Assembly (NCBI GenBank): GCA_005882525.1
Contig: VBGO01000244.1
Span: 1-7,334, forward strand
Source: Chloroflexota bacterium
GTDB taxonomy: Bacteria; Chloroflexota; Dormibacteria; CF-121
Reading direction: 5' to 3'
Length of the DNA stretch: 7,334 nucleotides
Shown here: positions 1 to 5,533 of the stretch, one piece after another
How positions within the stretch are numbered: position 1 is the stretch's first letter
Layout of the letters: each line of letters begins with the position of its first letter
The notes under the pieces: generated by a model
What the model saw: only the letters and a program-made list of their open reading frames with translations
What the model was told of the DNA's origin: nothing
Databases searched by the model: none
Position numbers and translations under genes: made by a program

Positions 1-2
1 AG

Positions 3-68
3 CAGTCCGGTGTGCTCTCCGAAGCCGAGTTCCAGGAGGAAAAGGCGCGGATCCTCAAGCAGCCGTAG
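3..68 (+). CDS. SHOCT-domain protein, C-terminal end only (partial)
   Basis: Only the last 21 codons and the TAG stop are in the window. The visible residues read QSGVLSEAEFQEEKARIL and end KQP. This matches the C-terminal half of the SHOCT (short C-terminal) domain, a small helical module with the usual pattern of Gly, hydrophobic residue, then T/S-E-x-E-F and a run of K/A/L. SHOCT domains usually cap membrane or secreted proteins of unknown role and may mediate oligomerisation. The rest of the protein lies upstream of the window, so nothing can be said about its main domain. It ends 35 bases before the aldo/keto reductase start and runs the same way. The assignment rests on a short match and is moderately sure. 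Confidence 0.6.
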   Translation, partial: QSGVLSEAEFQEEKARILKQP

Positions 69-103
69 CCAGATCCGCGGCCTCGAGCCTGGCACTTCGG
101 CCG

Positions 104-1012
104 TTGGGCTCGACCGGGCTGCGGGTCACGCCGGTCGGGCTTGGCCTGGCGGCGTTGGGTCGCCCCGGGTATCTCACGGTCGACCGCGCGCATGATCTCG
201 GACACGACCGAAGCGTCGAGGCGCTGGAGCGCCGATCGCACGAGGTCCTGAGCGCTGCCTATGACGCCGGGATTCGCTACGTTGATGCCGCGCGCTCCTA
301 TGGCTTCGCGGAGCGGTTCCTGGCGTCGTGGCTCCGCCAGCGCGCGCTCCCACCGAAGCGTGTCACGGTCGGCTCGAAGTGGGGCTATACCTACGTCGGC
401 AACTGGCAGGTCGACGCCCGGGTGCACGAGGTCAAAGACCACTCCCTGGCGGCCCTGCAACGCCAGATCGAGGAGAGCCGGGCGCTGCTCGGCGATTACC
501 TGGACCTTTATCAGATCCATTCGGCGACGCTGGAAAGCGGTGTCCTCGATGACCGGGGCGTCCTGGCAAAGCTGAACATCCTGCGGGCGAGCGGGCTTGC
601 GATCGGCCTCTCGGTCAGCGGACCTCGGCAGGCCGACGTGATCCGCCGGGCCCTGCAGGTCGAGATCGACGGCGTCAATCCGTTCCAGTCGGTGCAGGCG
701 ACCTGGAACCTGCTCGAGCCGTCGGCCGGCCCGGCGCTGGCCGAGGCGCACGCCGCCGGCTGGGGGGTGATTGTCAAAGAAGCGCTGGCCAACGGCCGGC
801 TCGCGTCCCAAGACCGGATCGCCGTCGCGGCGGCGCTCGCCAATCCGTGGGTGGACGTCGTGCTCTCCGGAGCCGTCACGGTCGAGCAACTTCAGAGTAA
901 TGCCGCGGCGGCCGCCCTGCGCCTATCTCCAGCTGAGCTCGCTGGGTTGGCGAAGCTGGCCGAGCCTGCCGAGCAGTACTGGAAGGAGCGCAGCCGGCTG
1001 GCCTGGAGCTAG
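104..1012 (+). CDS. Aldo/keto reductase family oxidoreductase
   Basis: This is probably an NAD(P)H-dependent cytosolic carbonyl reductase or aldose-type dehydrogenase with a TIM-barrel fold; the substrate cannot be read from the sequence. The protein is 302 residues, normal for the family. The N-terminal STGLRVTPVGLG is the typical first strand. The catalytic tetrad is complete: Asp61 and Tyr66 (VDAARSYG), Lys92 (SKWG) and His139 (LYQIHS). SGAVTVEQLQSN near residue 255 fits the C-terminal cofactor phosphate-binding segment. The start is uncertain. TTG at 104 has no clear ribosome binding site, and the frame stays open to the window edge. Family members usually have RPLG just before this point, and those residues are encoded upstream here, so a CTG at 89 is an alternative. 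It lies 7 bases before the PPOX-type gene, a likely operon partner. Confidence 0.9.
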   Translation: MGSTGLRVTPVGLGLAALGRPGYLTVDRAHDLGHDRSVEALERRSHEVLSAAYDAGIRYVDAARSYGFAERFLASWLRQRALPPKRVTVGSKWGYTYVGNWQVDARVHEVKDHSLAALQRQIEESRALLGDYLDLYQIHSATLESGVLDDRGVLAKLNILRASGLAIGLSVSGPRQADVIRRALQVEIDGVNPFQSVQATWNLLEPSAGPALAEAHAAGWGVIVKEALANGRLASQDRIAVAAALANPWVDVVLSGAVTVEQLQSNAAAAALRLSPAELAGLAKLAEPAEQYWKERSRLAWS

Positions 1013-1019
1013 CGGACAG

Positions 1020-1529
1020 ATGGCCGAGCCGATCGCCAGCCGACCGTACATGCCGGGCTACGGCACCCTCGACGCCCACCAGGGGACCGGTCTCATGCCC
1101 TGGTCGTGGGCTCGTCAGCGCCTGGAGCGATCCCACGATTACTGGGTGGCGACGACCCGGCCCGACGGCCGCCCGCACGTCATGGCAGTGTGGGGCGTGT
1201 GGTTCGACGAGGCGCTCTGGTTCAGCTCGAGCCGCGGGTCTCGCAAGGCGCGCAATCTCGCCGCGAACCCCGCGTGCGCGATCACGACGGATAATCCCAG
1301 GGAGCCCGTCATCATCGAGGGCACCGCCGAGCTGGTCCAGGCGCCGACCGCCATCGCAGCCTTTACCGCCGAGACGAACCGGAAATACCAGACGGATTAC
1401 TCGGTCGACTTCTTCGATCCGAGCGCGAATGGCTGCTTCCGGGTTCGGCCCAGGTGGGCGTTCGGTCTCGCTGAGTCAGACTTCACCGGCTCGCCGACCC
1501 GCTGGGTGTTTCCGTCCTCGTCGGATTGA
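1020..1529 (+). CDS. PPOX-class (pyridoxamine 5'-phosphate oxidase-like) split-barrel flavin/F420-binding protein
   Basis: The protein has 169 residues, in the usual range for small split beta-barrel proteins that bind FMN or F420 and carry out redox reactions, normally as dimers. The segment from about residue 26 to 105 is diagnostic: LMPWSWARQRLE, then YWVATTRPDGRPH, a VWGVWFD strand, SSSRGSRKARNLAANP, and finally EGTAELV. The region SRKARNL is where family members contact the cofactor phosphate. The C-terminal GCFRVRPRWAFGL is the final barrel strand. The frame is open far upstream, inside the reductase gene, but ATG at 1020 is preferred. It sits 7 bases after the reductase stop, has GGAG at 1005-1008, and begins a plausible N-terminus. 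FMN versus F420 cannot be decided by eye. True PdxH function is unlikely because the protein is short and lacks an obvious PdxH-type C-terminal region. Confidence 0.88.
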   Translation: MAEPIASRPYMPGYGTLDAHQGTGLMPWSWARQRLERSHDYWVATTRPDGRPHVMAVWGVWFDEALWFSSSRGSRKARNLAANPACAITTDNPREPVIIEGTAELVQAPTAIAAFTAETNRKYQTDYSVDFFDPSANGCFRVRPRWAFGLAESDFTGSPTRWVFPSSSD

Positions 1530-1564
1530 TTTTTGCGTCGCCGATTGCGACCCGTGTTGGCAAA

Positions 1565-1593
1565 TTGACAGTAATGACAGCATTGGTGATACA
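1565..1593 (+). promoter_or_regulatory. Candidate sigma70-type promoter upstream of the 122-residue protein gene
   Basis: A perfect TTGACA lies at 1565-1570. After a 17-base spacer comes GATACA at 1588-1593, which matches only three of six positions of the -10 consensus. The segment is clearly less GC-rich than its surroundings and lies in the gap between the PPOX gene and the next start at 1636. A direct repeat of TGACAG (1566-1571 and 1575-1580) overlaps the -35 box. The strong -35 and gap location are in favour; the poor -10 keeps confidence low. Confidence 0.35.
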
Positions 1594-1622
1594 AGAGAGC
1601 CGGGCGCGGATCGCCATTGATC

Positions 1623-1628
1623 AAGGAG
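1623..1628 (+). promoter_or_regulatory. Strong ribosome binding site (AAGGAG) fixing the GTG start at 1636
   Basis: AAGGAG at 1623-1628 is followed by a 7-base spacer and GTG at 1636. This near-ideal Shine-Dalgarno element is one of the strongest in the window. It supports the reality of an otherwise unrecognised small gene and its non-ATG start. Confidence 0.7.
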
Positions 1629-1635
1629 CCACCGC

Positions 1636-2004
1636 GTGATCGGACCGTTGGGAAGCGCCAATCGAGAAATCCGGGAGGCCGAGCGGCAGGACCAGCAGCG
1701 CCGGCTCGCCAGGCTGGCCGAACCACGCCGGCTGACGGATCGCCTGCTGGGCCAGCTGGAAGAATTGAATCTCGACGGCGTGCGTACGGTGCCCAACGGC
1801 TATGAGCCGGCCCTGGCCGAGTTACGCGGTCACCTGGAGGAGGTGGCCCGCGTTCGGCCCCGGCTCGTCGAGCGACTCCAATCGGGGACCCGCACGGCGG
1901 AGCTGATCGACACGGTCTTCACCATCCAGGAGATCATCTCGCCGCCGCGCCTCCCGGCCGGCGCGCTCCCCTTCGACGACGCCGAGCCGACGATTTCCGT
2001 ATAG
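1636..2004 (+). CDS. Hypothetical charged helical protein, 122 residues
   Basis: I do not recognise this protein. It is 122 residues with no signal peptide and no membrane segment, so it is probably cytosolic. Residues about 8-45 (from ANREIREAERQDQQ onward) and about 55-85 (ALAELRGHLEEVARVRPRLVERL) are rich in Arg, Glu, Leu and Ala and look like two long amphipathic or coiled-coil helices, separated by a loop around NGYEPA. The C-terminus is Pro-rich and acidic (PPRLPAGALPFDDAEP). Gene reality rests on the very good ribosome binding site, the candidate promoter upstream and the lack of a better competing frame. It stops 51 bases before the lipoprotein cluster with a hairpin in between. It may be transcribed with that cluster, but this is unproven. 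Confidence 0.65.
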   Translation: MIGPLGSANREIREAERQDQQRRLARLAEPRRLTDRLLGQLEELNLDGVRTVPNGYEPALAELRGHLEEVARVRPRLVERLQSGTRTAELIDTVFTIQEIISPPRLPAGALPFDDAEPTISV

Positions 2005-2008
2005 CCCC

Positions 2009-2025
2009 CGCGTCCTCAGGACGCG
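2009..2025 (+). repeat. Short GC-rich hairpin between the 122-residue gene and the lipoprotein cluster
   Basis: CGCGTCC at 2009-2015 and GGACGCG at 2019-2025 form a perfect 7-base-pair stem with a TCA loop, 5 bases after the stop codon at 2004. No T-tract follows (the next bases are CGAATCACGGG), so it is not a canonical intrinsic terminator. It could be a weak terminator, an RNA processing or stability element, or chance in GC-rich DNA. Confidence 0.4.
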
Positions 2026-2055
2026 CGAATCACGGGATCAACACTGGTCGGTAGC

Positions 2056-2676
2056 ATGGGCGGCGTGAAGGCCCTGACCTGGCTCGCGCTCCTGGTGGGG
2101 GCCCTGACCGTGGCCGCCTGCGGGAATCGCGCCCCGGCCACGCCGCCCACGGCGGCCGAGATCCTCAACAAGCCGTATACGGCTGCCGTCCAGGACGCCC
2201 ACTTCAGCCTGGTGGCCCACGTCGTGAGCGGAAATATCGCCTTCGACGCGACTGGCGACGGGGTCCTGGTGGTCAAGCCGCAGCAGGCGATGAAATTCAC
2301 GATGATGACCACGTTCAGTGGCCAGGTTTTGAAGTTCGAAACGATCATCATCGGTGGCAAGGAGTACGCGCTGTCGCCCGACAACCCGCGGTGGATCGTC
2401 ACGTCCAGCTCGAGCTCATCCAATCCGAGCTCCCTCTTCAAAGGCAGCAACGCCACCTATGTCGGCGAGGAGACCGTTCCGCAGGGCAGGGCCTGGCACG
2501 TCAAGGCGAAGGATGCGCAGGGCAATCCGTTCGACGCCTGGGTCCGGGAAACGGACGGCTATCCGCTAAAGTACGCGAGCATGATGACGCAGGGATCGAC
2601 GTTTGTCGCGACATTCGATCGCTTCAACACCGGGCAGACGATCGTAGCGCCGCCCACCTCGGACATCCAGCCGTAG
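2056..2676 (+). CDS. Predicted lipoprotein, LppX/LprG/LolA-like, copy 1 of a tandem triplet
   Basis: The 206-residue protein starts with a lipoprotein signal peptide: Lys5, a hydrophobic stretch at 6-20, and lipobox VAAC with the lipidated Cys22. A Pro/Ala-rich linker follows, then one soluble domain (about 35-206) dominated by alternating beta-strand patterns. Conserved points shared with the next two genes are DAHF (48-51), TGDG around 66-69, TYVGEE (134-139), AWH..AKD (147-153) and FDAWVRETDGYPLKY (159-173), ending in FNTGQTI. The strand pattern and lipobox resemble the LppX/LprAFG and LolA half-barrel lipoproteins, which hold lipid in a hydrophobic cavity; this family call is inferred. 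It is the most divergent copy, with a six-serine run at 117-122. ATG at 2056 lacks a good ribosome binding site; GTG at 2065 is an alternative. Confidence 0.82.
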   Translation: MGGVKALTWLALLVGALTVAACGNRAPATPPTAAEILNKPYTAAVQDAHFSLVAHVVSGNIAFDATGDGVLVVKPQQAMKFTMMTTFSGQVLKFETIIIGGKEYALSPDNPRWIVTSSSSSSNPSSLFKGSNATYVGEETVPQGRAWHVKAKDAQGNPFDAWVRETDGYPLKYASMMTQGSTFVATFDRFNTGQTIVAPPTSDIQP

Positions 2677-2678
2677 CG

Positions 2679-3308
2679 ATGACGAGGCTCACCAGGATTG
2701 CCGGACTGTCGGCGACCCTGGTCGCGGCCGGCCTGCTCGCTGCCTGTGGCGGACCCGGCACCCCACTGGGACCGCCGAGCGCCAAGGACGTGCTGGCCAA
2801 GCCGACCCACTCCAGCCTGAAGGACGCTCACTTCCTGGTCACTGGCAAATTCACCAGCCAGGGCGCCTCCGTCGACATCACTGGCGACGGTGCGCTCGTC
2901 TATAAGGCGCCCGGCGCGGGTCGGTTCAAATTCCAAACCTTGGTGGCCGGCCAACAGGTCAGCTTCGAGGATATTTCGATCAACGGGACCGATTACACCT
3001 TTTCCGTTCCCGGCAATGGCAAGTGGACCTCGAGGGCGACCACCTCAGGCCTTGGGCCGAACAGCTTCACCGGGGCCTCGGACTTCACGTACGTCGGCGA
3101 GGAAAGCCTGCCCAAGGGCAAGTCGTGGCACGCCAGGGCGAAGGACAAGGACGGCAACCTGTTCGACGGTTGGATTCGCGAAAGCGACGGCTATCCACTC
3201 AAGTACACGATCACCCAGCAGGGCAACGCGTTGACGCTGAGCTTCGACAAGTACAACACCGGGGAGTCGATTGCGGCACCGCCCGCCTCCCAGGTCGTCC
3301 AGGGCTAA
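2679..3308 (+). CDS. Predicted lipoprotein, LppX/LprG/LolA-like, copy 2 of a tandem triplet
   Basis: This 209-residue lipoprotein has a signal peptide with basic residues Arg3 and Arg6, a hydrophobic core to about residue 20, and lipobox LAAC with lipidated Cys23. The mature domain repeats the architecture of its neighbours: SLKDAHF (46-52), DITGDGALVYK (67-77), GRFKFQT (81-87), FTYVGEESL (136-144), SWHARAKD (149-156), WIRESDGYPLKY (165-176) and YNTGESI (192-198). It is visibly closer to copy 3 than to copy 1. It should sit on the outer face of the membrane and may bind a lipid or other hydrophobic ligand, by analogy only. The frame is open upstream inside copy 1, but ATG at 2679 directly precedes the signal peptide and lies 2 bases after the copy 1 stop. 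No Shine-Dalgarno is obvious, so translation may be coupled. Confidence 0.85.
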   Translation: MTRLTRIAGLSATLVAAGLLAACGGPGTPLGPPSAKDVLAKPTHSSLKDAHFLVTGKFTSQGASVDITGDGALVYKAPGAGRFKFQTLVAGQQVSFEDISINGTDYTFSVPGNGKWTSRATTSGLGPNSFTGASDFTYVGEESLPKGKSWHARAKDKDGNLFDGWIRESDGYPLKYTITQQGNALTLSFDKYNTGESIAAPPASQVVQG

Positions 3309-3924
3309 GCTGCCGCTGCGCCGCTCGATACTGCTGGTCACTGTCGCGGTTCTGACCGTCGGCTGCGGCGTGCCCACGCCCGCGGCCGCACCGAGCGCGA
3401 AGGAGGTGCTGGCCAAACCGCAACAGTCCAATCTCAAAGACGCGCACTTCATCGTGAGCGGCAAGATCACCGACAACAGCGTGACCGTCGAGTTGGTCGG
3501 GGACGGCGCCCTGGTCTACAAACCCAAGCCCCAGGGACGATTCAAGTTCCAGACCACGATCGGCGGCCAGACGGTGATCATCCAGGAGATCTCGCTCGAT
3601 GGGACGAACTACGGTCTGACCCCGGCCTCGCCCAAATGGGTGGCGACGAAGAGTGCCTCGGGCATCGATCCCAATGCTTTCGCGGGCGCGAGCGAGCAAA
3701 AGTATGTCGGCGAGGAGAGCCTGTCGCAGGGAAAGGCGTGGCACGCCAAGGCCAAGGACGGGGATGGCAACGCCTTCGACGCCTACATTCGCGAAAGTGA
3801 CGGCTACCCCATCAAATACGTCGAGACCCAGAGCGGTGGCCAGAACATCACGCTGACCTTCGACACGTACAACACCGGCGAGACCATCACGGCGCCGGCG
3901 GCCGACCAGATCCAGTCGGGCTAG
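3271..3924 (+). CDS. Predicted lipoprotein, LppX/LprG/LolA-like, copy 3 of a tandem triplet; start uncertain
   Basis: The protein is up to 217 residues. Its signal peptide has a basic LPLRRS region, a hydrophobic core ILLVTVAVL and the less usual lipobox TVGC (Cys32 counted from the TTG at 3271). The mature domain carries the family signature: SNLKDAHF (53-60), VGDGALVYK (77-85), GRFKFQT (89-95), KYVGEES (144-150), AWHAKAKD (156-163), YIRESDGYPIKY (172-183) and YNTGETI (200-206). There is no ATG or GTG before the signal peptide. TTG at 3271 has GGGGAG at 3261-3266 with a 4-base spacer and overlaps copy 2 by 38 bases. CTG at 3310, just after the copy 2 stop, would give a signal peptide length closer to the other copies. 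Role as for its paralogues, inferred. The stop is 5 bases before the ligase start. Confidence 0.82.
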   Translation: MRHRPPPRSSRAKLPLRRSILLVTVAVLTVGCGVPTPAAAPSAKEVLAKPQQSNLKDAHFIVSGKITDNSVTVELVGDGALVYKPKPQGRFKFQTTIGGQTVIIQEISLDGTNYGLTPASPKWVATKSASGIDPNAFAGASEQKYVGEESLSQGKAWHAKAKDGDGNAFDAYIRESDGYPIKYVETQSGGQNITLTFDTYNTGETITAPAADQIQSG

Positions 3925-3929
3925 AAGGC

Positions 3930-4295
3930 ATGGAGGCGTTCGCCCGCACGGGCGAGGCGATTCGCGCGACCAGCAGCAAGCTGGAGAAGACCCGGCTGCT
4001 CGGCGAATATTTCTCCGGCCTCGACGACGCCACCCTGCCGCTGGCGGCGGTCTATTTCACCGCTCGGCCGTTCGCCGACCGCGACCAGCGGAAGCTGAAT
4101 CTGGGTTACGCCGTCATCCGCAACGCCGTCTGTGAGCTGGCGCAGGTCGACGAGGACGCGCTGGGTGAGTCGTATATGCGCCACAGCGATGTCGGTGACG
4201 TCATCGAAGAAGTCCTCCAAGGCCACACCCATCCTCGGGCGACGTCACTGAACGACATCCAGGAGACGTTCGTCCGAATCTGCTCGACCGTCTGA
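3930..4295 (+). CDS. ATP-dependent DNA ligase, N-terminal DNA-binding fragment (5' half of a frame-disrupted gene)
   Basis: This 121-residue frame matches the N-terminal helical DNA-binding domain of archaeal/actinobacterial-type ATP-dependent DNA ligases. The signature TSSKLEKTRLLGEYF (residues 14-28) is the usual opening helix pair, followed by LPLAAVYFTARPFADRDQRKLNLGY, which matches the family's second helical block. SLNDIQETF (106-114) is the helix normally followed by a loop and then an L-x-x-L-T-P-x-E-A-K-Y helix. Here the frame runs into CSTV and a TGA at 4293-4295. The missing LLDRLTPREAKY continues from 4280 in another frame, so this is a truncated half. It holds no catalytic residue and could not ligate DNA alone. 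ATG at 3930 begins where family members begin. Its ribosome binding site is not clear; AGAAGG overlaps the previous stop codon only 1 base from ATG. Confidence 0.75.
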   Translation: MEAFARTGEAIRATSSKLEKTRLLGEYFSGLDDATLPLAAVYFTARPFADRDQRKLNLGYAVIRNAVCELAQVDEDALGESYMRHSDVGDVIEEVLQGHTHPRATSLNDIQETFVRICSTV

Positions 4296-4300
4296 CGCCG
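4256..4300 (+). pseudogene. Frameshift/deletion junction within the ATP-dependent DNA ligase gene (gene spans 3930-5533)
   Basis: Frame A encodes DIQETF ending at 4271. Frame B encodes LLDRLTPREAKY from 4280. Only 8 bases separate the two anchors, whereas related ligases have roughly 18 residues there. A deletion of about 46 bases, not a multiple of three, would explain both the missing residues and the frame change. The size is estimated from memory of the family, not from an alignment. Frame B has no ATG, GTG or TTG between 4280 and 4412, so its conserved first 44 codons have no ordinary start of their own. No homopolymer or slippery heptamer is seen, which argues against a simple indel in a run and against programmed frameshifting. 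A true mutation or a local assembly error are both possible. Confidence 0.65.
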
Positions 4301-4411
4301 CGCGAGGCCAAGTACGTCGGCAAAATCCTTACCGGCGACCTGCGCATCGGGCTTCGCGCCGGCCTCGTCGAGGAAGGGATCGCGAAGGCGTTCGGGGCGC
4401 CTCTTGCCGAC

Positions 4412-5533
4412 GTGTCGCTGGCCGGGATGATGACCGGTGACGTCGGCGAGGTCGCCTTGCTCGCCCGCCGGGGCGCCTTGGTCTCGGCGCAGCTGCGCTT
4501 GATGCACCCGCTGCAATTCATGCTGGCCTCACCAGAGGAGGACGCGGCGGCGATCATGCGGCGGGTCGGCGGCGAAGCCTGGGTGGAGGACAAGTACGAC
4601 GGCATCCGGTGCCAGTTGCATAAAGAGGGGAACCGGATCGTCCTCTACTCGCGCGACTTGAACGAGGTGACCGCGGCCTTTCCCGAGGTGATCGCCGCAG
4701 CCGGGGCCGTGCCCCACGACGTTCTGCTCGACGGCGAGCTGCTCGCCTTCAAAGACGGCGTGGTGCGCCCCTTCTTCGAGCTGCAGCACCGGCTCGGCCG
4801 CAAGGTCGTCAGCGCCCAACTGCTCGCCGAGGTACCCGTCATCTTCGTGGCCTTCGATCTCCTGTACCTCGACGGACAGAATTTATTGACCGAGCCCCTG
4901 CGGGAGCGGCGCCGGATGCTTGAAGCGCTCAGCCTCCCCTCCCCCTTCATGCTGGCCTACCTGATCCGCGCGCTCGATGCGCCCGAGCTGGACCGGATCT
5001 TCGAGGGGGCGCGCTCGCGAAACAACGAGGGCCTGATGGTCAAAGACCCGGAGAGCCGCTACACGCCGGGGCGGCGTGGCCTCGGCTGGCTGAAACTCAA
5101 GAAAGCGCTCGCCACGCTGGACGTCGTGGTTACCGGTGTCGAGGTCGGGCACGGCAAACGCAAGAACGTGCTGTCCGACTATACGTTTGCGGTCTACGAC
5201 GAGGGCGCGGACCGCTTGGTCAACATCGGCAAGGCCTACTCCGGCCTGACCGACGTCGAGATCGCGCAGATGACGGACTATTTCAAGTCGATCACCTTGC
5301 ACGACTACGGTCGCTACCGCCAGGTCCAGCCCGAAGTCGTGCTCGAGGTGGCATTCGACGCCATCATGGAGTCAGGCCGCCACAACTCCGGTTACGCGTT
5401 GCGCTTTCCGCGGATCAAACAGATCCGGCGGGACAAGACTGTACGCGAGATCGATACGCTCGCCAACGTGGCTCGCATGCACCGCGCCTTTACCGGCGAG
5501 CGGGTACAGCTCGTGGAACCGGCCGACGCCTAA
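4412..5533 (+). CDS. ATP-dependent DNA ligase, catalytic and OB-fold portion (3' half of a frame-disrupted gene)
   Basis: This 373-residue frame holds the complete catalytic core. Motif I is KYDG with adenylated Lys61 and Arg66. Other visible motifs are SRDLNE (80-85), LDGELLAF (106-113, motif III), FVAFDLLYLDG (145-155, motif IIIa), EGLMVK with Glu206 and Lys211 (motif IV) and WLKLKK (226-231, motif V). Residues about 233-373 form the OB fold, with LRFPRIKQIRRDK near the end. The enzyme would seal DNA nicks using ATP. GTG at 4412 is the first usual start in this frame, but homology continues upstream to 4280 (LTPREAKY, TGDLRIGLRAGLVEEGIAKAFG), so the true gene began at 3930 and is split. The core alone may still have weak activity if translated. 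Neither Ku nor LigD-type nuclease or primase modules are nearby. The TAA overlaps the stop of the convergent transporter gene. Confidence 0.85.
   Translation: MSLAGMMTGDVGEVALLARRGALVSAQLRLMHPLQFMLASPEEDAAAIMRRVGGEAWVEDKYDGIRCQLHKEGNRIVLYSRDLNEVTAAFPEVIAAAGAVPHDVLLDGELLAFKDGVVRPFFELQHRLGRKVVSAQLLAEVPVIFVAFDLLYLDGQNLLTEPLRERRRMLEALSLPSPFMLAYLIRALDAPELDRIFEGARSRNNEGLMVKDPESRYTPGRRGLGWLKLKKALATLDVVVTGVEVGHGKRKNVLSDYTFAVYDEGADRLVNIGKAYSGLTDVEIAQMTDYFKSITLHDYGRYRQVQPEVVLEVAFDAIMESGRHNSGYALRFPRIKQIRRDKTVREIDTLANVARMHRAFTGERVQLVEPADA

Noticed and set aside
771..1019. N-terminal extension of the PPOX-type gene into the reductase gene
   Set aside because: The extension is Arg/Ser/Pro-rich reading of the reductase in another frame; the family domain begins after the ATG at 1020.
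1530..1552. T-run and small GTCGC/GCGAC hairpin after the PPOX gene as an intrinsic terminator
   Set aside because: The T-run precedes rather than follows the hairpin, and the stem is only 5 base pairs.
2391..2678. N-terminal extension of lipoprotein copy 2 into copy 1
   Set aside because: It would bury the signal peptide, which must be N-terminal; ATG at 2679 sits right before it.
3211..3744. - strand frame of 177 residues across lipoprotein copies 2 and 3
   Set aside because: Antisense to two clear lipoprotein genes; similar shadows appear opposite the other copies because the genes are paralogous.
4271..4295. Programmed ribosomal frameshift in the ligase
   Set aside because: No slippery heptamer or convincing stimulatory hairpin was seen, and a simple shift would not restore the missing residues at the junction.
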